In this document: positions 21,428-32,262 of the stretch, piece after piece
Position numbering within the stretch: the first letter of the stretch is position 1
Layout of the letters: every line of letters starts with the position of its first letter
Assembly: GCA_905147135.1 (NCBI GenBank)
Contig: LR990054.1
Span: forward strand, 10,701,001-10,765,000
Reading direction: 5' to 3'
Source: Blastobasis lacticolella
Taxonomy: Eukaryota > Arthropoda > Insecta > Lepidoptera > Blastobasidae
Length of the DNA stretch: 64,000 bases
Translations under genes and position numbers: made by a program
Notes under the pieces: generated by a model
What the model was told of the DNA's origin: nothing
Databases searched by the model: none
What the model saw: only the letters and a program-made list of their open reading frames with translations

Positions 21428-21765
21428 CATTCGAAATACCTGTGTCAATGTTAATGGCGAGTACATCCGTGGCAGTCTTGGCGTGAGGGATATCGTAGAT
21501 AAGATCGAGGAGGCACACCTATGCTGGTTTGGTCACGTGGTGCGTAAGCCACAGGGATACGTGGGAAATTGGTGCCTGAATCTTCCAGTATCAGGAAAGA
21601 GGCCCCGTGGGTGACATAAGAAGCGATGGATTGACTTCGGATGCGAGAGCCAATGGTCTACGACGCGAGGATGCGGACTGAAGGAAGGAAGAGGAGAATG
21701 AGTAGGAAAGCGGAGCCTGGCAGAGGTCGGGATAAGGACGACGATAATGAATGTCAAAGGCTCAA
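21428..21765 (+). pseudogene. RTE LINE C-terminal fragment
   Basis: Encodes YIRGSLGVRDIVDKIEEAHL, CWFGHVVRKPQGYVGNWCL and a KKRWIDF segment. This is homologous to the C-terminus of the RTE at 16085-16260 (IRGSLGVRDIADKL ... RWYGHVLRRP). It belongs to a clearly different RTE lineage, is interrupted by a stop and lacks the catalytic RT core. Confidence 0.8.
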
Positions 21766-22105
21766 CTAATTTAATTGCAATACATTCATAACGCTTCTGT
21801 GATCCATTTTTCAATAAATAAAATGATGAGAATGAGTAGATGTGGAATGATATTCCTCCCGAATTCTTTATTTATTTAATTATTTATTGCACACAATAAA
21901 GAAATACAGAGATACTTTATTTTGCACTACAACTTGGTGTTTTCTCAGAACCTGCCTACTGAGTGGTCAGGTAATTTACTGAATGACTATGTATACGTCA
22001 AGCCATGGCACCGCATCTGTGATGTCGTGACTGACCACTTTCCATCAGATGGATTGTCTGACCGTGTAGCAAAAAATTTCATCATATGACGATTTATCCT
22101 GGGCG

Positions 22106-22585
22106 CAGGGTTGCCAACTCTGTACCATGGTTTGGTGCGAAATGACTGCTCAAAATAGTGCTAGATTTAGAGGTAATAAATTCACTTAAAAAGTTAAAAT
22201 ATTTTCCAATATATTTAAAAGCGATGGGTAGGTCGATATCACTGATCTTATCACTTTGTGCATATTTTTTTCTTATGTGCATCGGTTCAAAATGCACATC
22301 AACAGTGGATTTTGAAACGACTTTTTGATATAGTAGCACTTTCTTCATTTATCAAGATAACTTGAAATTATTCAAGTTTTGTTACACATTAAAAGTCTCT
22401 TTTGGTTGTGAATAATGAATTAAACTGTCCAAACTCATTCTGCTCTTTTAGATTCATATGCATGAAAGTAACTAATTACTATTAAGTAATAGATTTAGTG
22501 CTAGATTTTAAATGTTGGATCTAAGTGCTGACTTTAAGAAAATAGCGCCAGATCTAGCACCGAAGGTGCTTAGTTGACTACCCTG
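22106..22585. mobile_element. hAT-like non-autonomous DNA element
   Basis: 480 bp with inverted ends CAGGGTTGCCAACT (22106) and AGTTGACTACCCTG (22585). The flanks CCTGGGCG (22098-22105) and CCTGTGCG (22586-22593) are an 8-bp duplication with one change, the hAT length. The interior contains repeated GTGCTAGATTT phrases and no transposase. Confidence 0.72.
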
Positions 22586-22593
22586 CCTGTGCG

Positions 22594-23455
22594 AAGTCAT
22601 CATCACCACCAACAGCCCATACCGTCTACAAGTTTAGTTCGGCTTTAACGATGTTCATTGTGCAACAAAGTTTTGTACTGGATCTGTTTAAAGTTCCCAA
22701 TAACTAGGATTCGCAAAGGCAACTCACGTAATGATACCTCGCTGGCAATCAACCAACGGCTGTCCGTATCGCGGATCAAATCGCTCGGCAAATACGAAAT
22801 TAATAAGCATAATAGAAGTAGATTAAGCTAATGAGAATCGTGAATGGTATCGGCGGTGGCAGCGGCCGGCCATGCTATAGGCACCTTTCATTAAGGTTAT
22901 TGAGCGACAAATAAAGGCGTGCGAGCCTCACCCGCGCCCGTCCGGTCAATACGATCAGCTTACCCCGCTTTATACAACTGATGAATAATTGTGTCCAGCA
23001 TCCGACCCGGATTAAACCGCTTTCTACTGATTTAATTGACAATCCCGGCATAAACTGTTACCTATTAATAGTACGGATGGACACTGGTAATCCCGTAGGG
23101 GTTGATGGCTTCTATGTTTAGTAAAGTACTTAATAATTTATATCTACTACCTTGTGGGAGAATATGTTCAACTCAGGTAGGTAGTCCTCCTCCCGAACCC
23201 CTTTAGATGCCAAGAGTTTCTGTATATTCAGTCCCTAAGCACCTGGAACGTACCTATGTGTGATGGTTCTCTTTTAGGTTCTTCCTCCAACACTCTGTGG
23301 ACTAAAAACACTGTTATATAGTGCCAATAATAGAAAAAGAAAAACTATTTATATACACTCTTGTATCTTAATTTATATACACTCTTGTATACCTAAACGT
23401 CATTAACCAATTATAATTCAAGCTTTATTATTTTATGTTTGATTAAATTTTTTTA
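22594..23455. promoter_or_regulatory. Unique spacer with a GC-rich, homeobox-motif-rich island
   Basis: 22730-23010 stands out from the AT-rich background. It contains AATTAATAAGCATAATAGAA, GATTAAGCTAATGAGAATCG, GGTATCGGCGGTGGCAGCGG and GGATTAAACCGC. TAAT cores and GATTA sites with no coding frame or repeat match suggest a possible cis-regulatory module. This is inference only. 23158-23455 is unassigned. Confidence 0.2.
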
Positions 23456-23479
23456 TGTGATTGTATATTATGTATCTAA

Positions 23480-23640
23480 TTATTTTCCCGCAAACAGAAT
23501 ATTTTTTCTAATTGTAATTTGTACTTGTAAATGTTTTTTTCTTGTTTGAAGCAAATCAACTCATAAATGTGAAATTTGTGTGGTGAATTTCCCGCCGCTT
23601 GATATCGAGATGCGTATTTGCAACTCGGACTCGGATATGA
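23480..23640 (+). repeat. Dispersed repeat, copy 1
   Basis: ATTATTTTCCCGCAAACAGA, ATATTTTTTCTAATTGTAAT, TTTGAAGCAAATC and GTGAATTTCCCGCCGCTTGA recur in the same order at 42372-42530. Non-coding; class unknown. Confidence 0.75.
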
Positions 23641-23773
23641 TTGACGGTGGATGAGTTCGAAGTCATTAATGAATTTATCTCAGTTAGTGACTATACTGTA
23701 TAAATTGAGCAAATGAGGAGTATAAATTGAAAAATGATAATATTTGGTCTGTGAAGGGAACGTATAGGTACCC

Positions 23774-23935
23774 TAAAGGCCCTGACACAAACAAAGCTCG
23801 GCGCGAGCGTGGCGCGAGCGCGGTGCGATAGTTGCCTAGGCAACGCGCCAGCATCGCGCCGCGCTCAGGCCGCGCTCACGCCGCGCTCAGGCCGCGCTCA
23901 GGCCGGCGTGAGCGCGGCGCCGCGCCTGCGCTGTG
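23774..23935. mobile_element. GC-rich MITE fragment (GGCCCTGACACAAAC family)
   Basis: Begins GGCCCTGACACAAACAAAGC after TAAA. Repeated GCGCGAGCG/CGCTCAGGC blocks follow, with a GTTGCCTAGGCAAC palindrome inside. The inverse end is seen at 30300-30323. The right part is lost where the next MITE begins at 23936. Confidence 0.65.
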
Positions 23936-24080
23936 CAGTGCCACAAACTTATCAGACCTGGTACCGGCGGCGCTGTTTTTAGGATTGACATGTCAGTTCA
24001 AATACATTTCAAAAGTAAGTGTCGATATTTTTCCGCAGTTCCAGTTTTGGCCACCGCGTTTCTATGACAATCGGCACACA
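23936..24080. mobile_element. MITE of the CAGTGCCACAAACTTA family
   Basis: Starts CAGTGCCACAAACTTATCAG. The interior ACATTTCAAAAGTAAGTGTC and TCCAGTTTTGGCCACCG parallels 28610-28734 (reverse) and 49774-49892. The right terminus is degraded. Confidence 0.6.
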
Positions 24081-24807
24081 TAGAGTGGCTGCTCCATTAT
24101 TCGGGGAATTGAATTTTTAGGATGGTAATACTCCCACATGTCGTAATAGCGGGTTAATTACTCGTTTCTTTTTACCAACAGTCCGAATCTTTCCTCCTAA
24201 TTTGACTGGTGCATTACGCAGATAATTTAGAACCTGAACCGAATTTAGGCTTACTTTTTATTCCCCTCTACTCGCTAGCTTGCAAGAGTATATATAAGGT
24301 AGGTAAAAACCTGAAGCTTTGAAAAGTAAGCCCTACCTCTGAAATAAGTCGCCTTTTACGACACCTCTTAGTGTGGACGGCGATGCTATTTTACTCTGTT
24401 GGACACCACACTGCAAATTTTGCTCCCTAGGTAGGCCCCCTAAGGTAGGTAGGATGAAGGGGCACAGCTCTCCTACATCAGAATCAAAACATTTCAGTCC
24501 GACTTATTTGACGAGTTAGACAAACTTTTAATGATACCGTAACATAGAGCACAAATTCTACAGTGCAAAAATTCGGTGGCTAGAGTCTAACGCTGATATA
24601 TATGTTTTGTTTAAGTACCCGCTACAGTACACAGAAAATTGCGCTCAATCTTATCCACCACAATGGTACAAAACACATTGATATCAAATTACATTTCTTT
24701 CGACAATCTTTCGGCCTGCCAGATGATAAGTAGTAATAGATGGTAATATAATAAGAAATGGTTTATGGTATGCAAGTATTGCCATAATATTTACATTTCA
24801 ATTTCTG
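24081..24807. other. Spacer without recognised genes
   Basis: AT-rich unique-looking DNA with no coding, RNA or repeat signal that I can support. Confidence 0.35.
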
Positions 24808-24941
24808 GAGAGCCTCAGTGGCCGAGCGGTTAGGGTATTTGACTAATAAGCGAGAGGTACCAGGTTCGAATCCCGCTGCGGCCATGTACCAATGATGCTC
24901 TTACGGTGAGGGAAAACATCGTGATGAAACCTGCACATACA
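24808..24941 (+). mobile_element. SINE family 1, 5' half (interrupted copy)
   Basis: Head GAGCCTCAGTGGCCGAGCGG, B box AGGTACCAGGTTCGAATCCC, then ATGTACCAATGATGCTCTTA and AAACCTGCACATACA. It is cut at ATACA by the SINE at 24942 and resumes at 25197 with GGCGACTGAATGTGTAACCA. Confidence 0.88.
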
Positions 24942-25191
24942 CCTGAGTGGTTCAATGGTTAACATGCCGGTCTGCCACGCAAGAGGTCCCGGGTTCGATT
25001 CCCGGCCGGGCAGAAATTGAAATAATGAATTTTAATTTCTGTTACGGGTCTGGGTGTTCTATGTATAATAAATATGTATTTAAAAAGTATTTAAGTAGTT
25101 TATCACTTATCTAGCACCCATAACACAAGCTTTACTTTGGGGCTAGATGGCGCTGTGTGAATTTGTCCACGAATATTTATTTATTTAATTT
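24942..25191 (+). mobile_element. SINE family 2 with tRNA-Gly-like head, inserted in a SINE
   Basis: Head CCTGAGTGGTTCAATGGTTA, then CTGCCACGCAAGAGGTCCCG and GGTTCGATTCCCGGCCGGGC. The order and the GCC at the anticodon position resemble tRNA-Gly, but the 5' bases cannot pair with the acceptor 3' side. The body ends GCTAGATGGCGCTGTGTGAA plus a TTTATTTA-rich tail. ATACA at 24937-24941 and 25192-25196 is the target duplication. Confidence 0.85.
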
Positions 25192-25196
25192 ATACA

Positions 25197-25386
25197 GGCG
25201 ACTGAATGTGTAACCATGATCCAATCTGGTCAGAGTCCCCTTGTAGCAGGGTCACGAAGGTCAGATGGCAGTAGCTCCACTGTAATTACCTGATCTGCGA
25301 AAACATGGATCATGGTCAAGGCGGATCCCAGGCCTTCGGGCGCAAAAGCACAATCGGGACATTAACGCCAAGGTGATTATGATTTT
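25197..25386 (+). mobile_element. SINE family 1, 3' half (interrupted copy)
   Basis: GGCGACTGAATGTGTAACCA, TCAGATGGCAGTAGCTCCAC and GGTCAAGGCGGATCCCAGGC, then CAATCGGGACATTAACGCCA and AGGTGATTATGAT. This is the continuation of 24808-24941; the tail resembles the RTE end. Confidence 0.87.
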
Positions 25387-25408
25387 TTTATTAAGATTTC
25401 AATTTCGC

Positions 25409-26746
25409 TTTTTTTTTATGTTACTTAGCAGACAAACAGGCAAGCGGGCCACCTGATGGAAAGTGGTCACCGCCGCCTATGGACATCAGCAACACCAGGG
25501 GAGTCACCAATGCGTTGCCCGCCTCTAAAGAGACCTCTAATATACCTCTTGAACGATCCCATGTCATAGTCCAAAGGAAACACTGTGGCTGGGAGCTCAT
25601 TCCACATCCGAATCGTACGAGCGAGAAACGTTCTTTCGAACCTTCGCGTGGTGACCAACAGAGGGTCTACGTAGTGGGGATGAGTACCCAGCCCACGGCG
25701 GGTGGTGCGATGGCGGAATTGTGCTGTGGGCACCAGATCGAAAAGTTCCTCGGAACACTCCCCATTGTACAGCCGATAGAACACACACAGGGAGCCAAAG
25801 TCCCTTCGGTTAGCCAGTGGTTCTAACTTGCTTGTTTGTATGGGATCGTCGACAATTCGTACGGCGCGTCTCTGTACGGAGTCCAAAGGATTAAGCAGGT
25901 CGGCAGTTTCGCCGGCCCAAAGATGGGAACAATACTCCATATGAGGCCGCACCTGTGCCTTGTACAGCAGCAGGCGCTGCCCTGGGGTGAAGTATCGCCT
26001 GGACCGGTTAAGCACGCCAAGCTTTTTCGAAGCCAGTTTGGCCTTACCTTCTAGGTGACTCCGGAAGCGCACGTTATCCGATATGTCGACACCAAGGATC
26101 CCGATACTTTTTGAGATGGAAAGGGGTGTCCCTTGGAACTTCGGCACATTGACAAAGGGATCCTTTTTGGCGGAAAATGCGCAGACCTGTGTCTTTGAAG
26201 GGTTGAATTCCACTAGGTTCAGTCTGCCCCAGTGAGCAACTTGCTCCAAGGAGTGTTCAATCTCTGACACAAGTCTTATTCGGCTTTCCGACACCACGGA
26301 ACGAGGGATATTCGCACGGCCAGTATAACAAGCATCTCCAGTACTGTCATCTGCATAGCAATGAATACTGGGAATATTCAGCATATCATTGATATGCAGA
26401 AGAAACAGCGTGGGCGATAGCACTGAACCTTGGGGTACTCCAGAATTAATGGTCTTGGTATCGGAGCAGCATCCGTCGACAACGACTTGGATGCTCCGTC
26501 CAGACAGAAAGCTGGATACCCAATTGCAGAGCCCCTCGGGGATACCGTACTTCGGGAGTTTTGTTAGCAGTGCCCTGTGCCAGACCCGATCAAATGCCTT
26601 GGCTATATCAAGACCGACAGCCAGAGCCCCTTGCTCTCGACAGCCTCAGCCCACCGGTGTGTTAGGTACACAAGAAGGTCACCAGCTGAGCGACCATGAC
26701 GAAAGCCATATTGACGGTCACTGATCAGCTGGCGATCCTCGAGTAA
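25409..26746 (-). pseudogene. Jockey/CR1-type LINE, 5'-truncated reverse transcriptase
   Basis: The main frame spans 26423-25467 (318 residues). It follows an upstream part with YGFRHGRSAGDLLVYLTHRW and DIAKAFDRVWHRALL (motif A), GVPQGSVLSPTLFLLHINDM (motif B) and SIHCYADDSTGDACY (motif C). The C-terminal region has FNPSKTQVCAFSAKK, ILGVDISDNVRFRSHLEGKA and AGETADLLNPLDSVQRRAVR. A frameshift near 26630 (ESKG to LAVGLDI) separates the 5' part. The tail is a T-run (A-run on the sense strand) at ~25410. No endonuclease remains. The sister copy is at 47041-48222. Confidence 0.9.
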
Positions 26747-26748
26747 TA

Positions 26749-26962
26749 TCTTTATATATATAATTCTTCTGTGAGTGTGTATGTCACTGAACTTCTCTCA
26801 AACGACTGGACCGATTTTGATGAAATTTTTTGTGTGTGTTCAAGGGGATCTGGGAATGGTTTAGATTCACAATTTTGTCAGAATGTTTTAGCTTATTAAA
26901 AAAAGTTTGAAATTTTCAAATTAAAGACGTGTAGACAGGACAACGTCTGTCGGGTCCGCTAG
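26749..26962 (+). mobile_element. Short non-autonomous Helitron
   Basis: Starts TCTTTATATATATAATTCTT after A26748. Contains GACTGGACCGATTTTGATGA and ends GTCGGGTCCGCTAG before T26963. A 5' TC, 3' CTAG, A/T insertion and a GACAG...CTGTC hairpin ~11 bp before the end are the defining Helitron features. 214 bp, no RepHel protein. Confidence 0.85.
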
Positions 26963-27747
26963 TTCAGTATAAAATAGACGAACAATTGCCCAAAGCTTAC
27001 TTCATGGCCATGGATCGTAGTTCTTCTTGTTCGTGTACAATTGACTTACCGCCGTACAGAATCAAATTCGACTTTTTTCTAACAGATTTATCGCTAGCGG
27101 CTGAACCGGGATTTGTCGCTAGAATAGTCCCCGCGGGCTTAAGTAACCCACTCTTACGTATTTGTGTCTTTGACATTTGTCAAAACGCACTTGCCAGGTG
27201 AAATTATTAAATATTTACGGTAGAATATTTTTGGAGTTTTTTAAATATTTATGGTAGAATTTTTTTGTAATTTATATATTTATATTTTAGTGCGTGCCTC
27301 AACCTGAGGCTGCCTCTAATTCGTACGCAATTCCGATAAGCAGCAACCAAAAACAGCAATGGAGTATCTTTTTTATGTAAAGTATAATAAACATCATGTA
27401 TTATTTGTAAAACTTATGTTTTTAGCATTTGCAATAAATATTTCAGAGTTTATTGCAAAAAAAAAACGGCCATAATTAGTTGGTATCTTCAATCAAATTC
27501 AATGCACTCCATCTGATTGTTTTTGATTTGGCCGTCTTACATGCATGCGCACGATGTAACTTTGCACTGGCGGTATAACACCGTGGATTTAGTTCTGACT
27601 ATTAAATGTGGGTAGAACAGAAAAAAATACTTATTACTGTAATATGTATAGTACAGCATAAACTGGAACGGACTAATATTTGGAACAAGCGCCATAGTTA
27701 CTTTTGTTCAGCTTGAAAATAGCTATCCAACGACGTATTACACATCT
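26963..27747. other. Spacer without recognised genes
   Basis: Contains two related AT-rich phrases (AAATATTTACGGTAGAATAT at ~27207 and AAATATTTATGGTAGAATTT at ~27242) and, near 27430-27470, CAATAAATATTTCAGAGTTT followed by an A10 run, like a reverse-transcribed 3' end. No gene is supported. Confidence 0.35.
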
Positions 27748-28376
27748 CTTGGGACCCATCTCGGGGTGTATAGTGGTGTAATATATGGATATGTTATGAA
27801 CTATCTGTATGGCTCCATTTTTATGTATGCATTCTGCATTTATTATTTTATAGGCTCCACTTATTGTATATGCACAAGATTAGCTCATGTGGGTTGGTTG
27901 TGTAAGTAAAAGACATGTACAGAGGTGTATCTGCGTGGTGCTGTGTGGCGGTTGCTCGTTGGGCCCACCCAATGAGCAGCCGTCGCACGGTATTCATGCT
28001 TGTGTGTTGCACCGTTGTATACCTTGGGACCCGTCCCGGGGTGTATAGTGGTGTAATATATGGGTATGTAATGATCTATCTGTATGGCTCTATTTATTAT
28101 TATATATGCTCAAGACTAGCTCATATGGGTTGCTTGTGTGAGTTAAAGACATTCACAGATTTGTACCTATGCAGTGCTGTGTGCCGGTTGCTCGTTGGGT
28201 CCACCCAATGAGCAACCGTCGCACGGTATTCATGATCATGTGTTGCACCGTTGTATACCTTGGGACCCGTCCCGGGGTGTATAGTGGTGTAGTATATGAG
28301 TATGTAATGAACTATCTGTATGGCTCCACTTATTGTGTATGCACAGGATTACAAGTTGGTTGTGTAAGTAAAACTA
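27748..28376. repeat. Three-copy tandem repeat, 236-275 bp units
   Basis: CTTGGGACCCRTCYCGGGGT followed by GTATAGTGGTGTA starts units at 27748, 28023 and 28259. Each contains TATCTGTATGGCTCC. The first two end with TGCTCGTTGGGYCCACCCAA plus TGAGC, a near-palindrome. The open frames 27915-28211 and 28169-28381 simply read the repeat and give the same CCTVVYLGTRPGVYSGV peptide. A LINE-like tail (AATA)n follows at ~28507-28533. Confidence 0.85.
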
Positions 28377-28609
28377 AGTGATGAATTTGTTAACCAGTTG
28401 TAAGCGTTATCCGGATTGTATTACGAGAGAAACACCATTGCCAACAAACTGTTATGCAGTTTGGCAGGGTAACTATAAGTAAGACAGAATGTACGAAATA
28501 TTGTAAGGATTAATAAATAAATAAATAAATAAACATAGCTATTGGAATGGTTACCACTGTCCATACAAATTCTTGTACGCGTTAACAATGTTATATCTGG
28601 CGGCTAGAC

Positions 28610-28734
28610 AAGATTGTTGACAAACCTATTCGATCCGGTGGCCAAAACCGGAACTAAGTGTTGCCGTTTTGAAATGTTATGTCAATGCCAACAACAGCGA
28701 TGCTGTTACCCGGTCAGACATTTTTGTGGCACTG
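28610..28734. mobile_element. MITE of the CAGTGCCACAAACTTA family, reversed
   Basis: The reverse complement begins CAGTGCCACAAAAATGTCTG and contains CATCGCTGTTGTTGGCATTG, GGCAACACTTAGTTCCGGTT and TTGGCCACCGGAT, matching 49774-49892. Confidence 0.72.
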
Positions 28735-28837
28735 TAGACGGCGCTGTTTTATTGACTACGGTAACCGTCAGAGTTATTTGTTCGTTCAACCGCATCAAGA
28801 TGTATAGCTCTATGGGTGCTAGTGTCAGCAAGAGCAG

Positions 28838-29553
28838 TATAGTAGGACCACGCTAAGACCGAATCGCTTTAAAAAAAAAAATTTCTGTATGGCAACTAAT
28901 GCTATGTCTTTTATCCGTCATAGAACGTCATTCATAAAAGTCATAACAAATAATTTGACAGACTTGAAAAATATTGTTGAGGCGATTGGCACATTGGAGC
29001 GCAGCGTTCATTCTGGCGAAATTTGGAAATATGTATAATTTTTATATTGTTTTATATACAATAAAAAACTTAGGAATTCTCCAAATTGTTATAATCTTTT
29101 CATAAATTTATATTATTTAGGCGAAAAATAATTTGAGAACTGAGTAACGGAATACCTATTTGACAATCCTGGAGACCTCACTTCACAGCAGCGGCCTATT
29201 TGACGCCTTTTTATGTGGAAAGTACAGCGCCAAAAACTTATCTGACCCGCAGCCCGTGTCAAATGTTGCAAAGAAAAAAAACTACGGATCCGCACGAACG
29301 CGCGTGGATGTGTTGTCAGTGTGTTCGTCTTTGAGTAATTTCCATAGAAACCGATGACAGCTCAAATAACTTTATGTCACGCACTAACGCACCTCACGCA
29401 CAACTGTACGGTGCTGCGTTCCAGTGTGCGGATCGCCTAAATAATAATGGACAATGACTGACAAGGACAGATTATCCAATAGATATTGCCATATCCACAT
29501 TTTATATTTTCTACCACTGTCAGTTGATTCGGACTAATCGTGGTCCTATTATA
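28838..29553. mobile_element. DNA element with ~27-bp inverted ends
   Basis: TATAGTAGGACCACGCTAAG followed by ACCGAATC (28838) is inverted as GATTCGGACTAATCGTGGTC followed by CTATTATA (29553). 716 bp. The interior is AT-rich with no transposase. A TA on both sides could be a Tc1/mariner-type duplication, but the tips themselves are TA-rich, so this is uncertain. Confidence 0.6.
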
Positions 29554-29739
29554 GTAGGTAAATGTACTTGGAACCCACAATCATCCGCGAAACCGTCGGG
29601 TTTAGATTATGTTTATTTATGTACCTTGGCCCAAAGCCTGAGATAGCCTAAACAATTCACCATTACAATTTTTTCGTCGCTAATTTTAATCTCGAATACC
29701 CCAAATGGCGATAAATAGCGTACATTGGCAACACTTTGT

Positions 29740-30125
29740 TGGCGCGACGCCGGCAGTACCGGACTAAGTCCATCAGAGGCCCGGGGCGGACAACCTTTAT
29801 AAGGCCCCCAGTTTAAGAAGTTTGATGTAATTTTACAAGCTTTTTATTCAGTTCACATTTGTATGTTTAAGTGTTTTTATTTATTTAGTTAAAATTACTT
29901 CTTTGGCGGAGGGGGTCCTCGACCCTGATCTTAATTCTGTTTGAATAGTGATACGGCGATAGCTACGCCCCTGTCACAACTCCGAACCACCTCTTCGATA
30001 TGTTCTAAGCATATTTTAAAGCCTTGTATAGGATTTGATCAAGGCAACTTGGAGACGTTTGGAGGCCCCCCTGGACCAGAGGCCCGGGGCAGGCCGCCTT
30101 TCCCGCTTTGTTCGTTAGTCCACCC
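29740..30125. repeat. Degenerate repeat with recurring CAGAGGCCCGGGGC
   Basis: CCATCAGAGGCCCGGGGCGG at ~29772 and GACCAGAGGCCCGGGGCAGG at ~30076, with GATAGCTACGCCCCTGTCAC between. A similar end occurs at ~18370. Class unknown. Confidence 0.45.
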
Positions 30126-30133
30126 CTGGCGGC

Positions 30134-30323
30134 GCGGTGCCGGCGTGGCGTGAGCTCGGCGCGAGCGCGGTGCGATATTTGCTAGGCAACGACAGCGCGG
30201 CGCGATAGTTGCTAGGCAACGACAGCGCGGCGCGAGCGCGGTGCGATCGTTGCCTAGGCAACGCGCCAGCATCGCGCCGCGCCCGAGCCGCGCTCGCGCC
30301 GAGCTTTGTTTGTGTCAGGGCCT
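30134..30323. mobile_element. GC-rich MITE fragment, right-end copy
   Basis: Ends CGCCGAGCTTTGTTTGTGTC AGGGCC followed by TTAA, the inverse of the start at 23774. It contains three GTTGCYTAGGCAAC-type blocks with GCGCGGTGCGAT spacers. The left terminus is missing. Confidence 0.65.
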
Positions 30324-30333
30324 TAATAGTAAT

Positions 30334-32144
30334 TTCAAACTTATTTTGTTTTGCATCAACATATAAAATACTTGTACTTTTATATGAGTAGTTTACGTCA
30401 GCTGTATAGAGCTATATATATTGCAAATATCGCAAATCAAGCCTGTCAATAAAGCTATTCAGCAGTAAAAATAATATCAACAACCCAAGTTGCTACAAAA
30501 GGCGGTGTTTAGGTACTTAATGATGTGTCGCACCGGCGCGGGCGGCGACAGAGCGACAAGGTAGCGAGCAAAGTGAAGTGCGTAGTGAGTAGGTATTTCA
30601 TTAACCCGTCGAGCGGTCGTTGCCACGGCGGTCAGCGAATTCCCATCGTTAATTACCACATGAATCCCAGTCAAAGGGCCGCAAGGAGTCACCTAAAAGG
30701 GTGCCGTCCCGCCGCCCCGTCTTCATTCCGGGGTTCAGACCTACGTCATTAGCCCTGATAGAAAACTAGGAGCGCTTTTGAGTTTGATACGAAGGGTGTA
30801 AACTGTACAGTTTCACCGCAAATCTCGGTCTGTATTTGTGGTGTGTTTGTGGGGAGCTTTGCCGGTTGATGCTATTGTTGTGTTATTAAATATTCTTCGT
30901 GTAACTCAAAAGAGTTAGTAGATATTTTAAAAATCATCATCACCAGAATATAGCTTAAGTTCAAGAGTAAATTGCTAAGAACTATTGATGTTGTCGTGTG
31001 TTTGGTATTCATTTCATGTTTTCAATTTCAATTCCACATGCAAATTAATAAAGAGAAAAGATCACCTGTTGGACCAACGTCGGTGATAATCATTTCTTCC
31101 TTTGTCCAATTTTATCCGATCTTGACTTGTTCAAAATTATTACATGGTTTACAGAATCTTTGAAAGCATCTGAAGACGCCTCCTCCTTTGTATTTGTAGT
31201 GGGTATGAAGACTTTTCATTATTTCAACCACGAGTTTCCAACAACAAAGATATCAGGCGAGGCGGAGTAAGCAAATCTAATTATACCGACAGAACTCTAA
31301 ACTCCAGCCGCGTTCAACTAAGGAAAGATGAATTTTAGCCAGAACATGACGTGATTTCATTATTGTTTTAAGACAAAAATACGTAGCAATACTAGTACAG
31401 TCGTACAACTAATTGGCTCCACATAGTCATATTGATTATCATAAGGTCAACTAATAAGTTGATTGATCATCTTGTTTGGTCTATCCTAGAACTGAATATT
31501 CTCGTACATGCATACAGCACACAGCACAACGGTAGGCAGGTACCAGTATAATAGAACTAGGTACTCCCTACTTAAACGGACAATGGGTCCCAGTAAGCCA
31601 CGTAACGGGACGCGAAGTGAAGTAAGTACGACCGCGGCATACGCGGAATTAGGCTAGGTCGCATGTCGCCGCGTTGATTTCCCCACAGGCCAGTCAATGC
31701 CTGCCCGGGCACATCACTAGCTGCACTCAACTTGATTAAACATAAATTTGTAATTACCTTTTTATTTAATCGTCGAATGTACTATTTAAGGGGGATCTGC
31801 GAATATTCAGACAATGTACGTAGCAAATATGAGCGCAATAAGTCGACTTAGACTTGAGCCTCCTCCATTTTATTAGTGGAGGGTTTTGCCAGGCACTTGG
31901 CGGGTTGGAAATCGCAGTGTTGATAACCCATAACTGAAAACGTTGCTGCTCATTATCTTCAAGTTCTACTGTGTTAGGTGGTCTGCCGTCTGCCTCAGAC
32001 ATTGTGGTCACCTTGTATGCCACCTGTGAATATAAACTACACAAATTGGCCAATAGGTTGGAGATCGTAATTCAGAAAATAATCAAAAGAAAATGCATTT
32101 GTTGGTCACGCGGAAAATATTGACATTTCAATACTCTTCTCTCT
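30334..32144. other. Spacer without recognised genes
   Basis: A GC-rich patch at 30525-30750 and a possible acceptor TTTCCCCACAG at 31686 do not extend into a convincing exon. A 95-residue reverse-strand frame (32053-31766) has no recognised domain. No gene is called. Confidence 0.3.
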
Positions 32145-32262
32145 TCAGAGGCGGGCAACGCATTGGTAACTCCCCTAATGTTGCTGATGACCATTGGCGG
32201 TGGTGACCACATTCCATCAGGTGGCCCGCTTGCCTGTTTGTCTGCCGTATAACAAAAAAACT
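32145..32262 (+). mobile_element. Jockey/CR1-type LINE 3'-end scrap
   Basis: CAGAGGCGGGCAACGCATTG, TAACTCCCCTAATGTTGCTG, and CATCAGGTGGCCCGCTTGCC followed by TGTTTGTCTGC match the end of 47041-48222. Confidence 0.75.

Noticed and set aside
24942..25015. tRNA-Gly(GCC) gene
   Set aside because: A/B boxes and anticodon region look right, but the 5' bases do not pair with the acceptor 3' side. It is followed by a SINE body and flanked by a short duplication.
25479..25826. 115-residue plus-strand protein, also mirrored at 47812-48159
   Set aside because: Antisense shadow of the LINE RT frame in both copies; conserved only because the RT is.
27915..28381. Protein-coding gene in overlapping frames
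   Set aside because: The frames only read a three-copy tandem repeat; no domain or splice context.
31677..31740. Exon after the acceptor TTTCCCCACAG
   Set aside because: Frames close quickly and no donor or neighbouring exon with matching phase was found.
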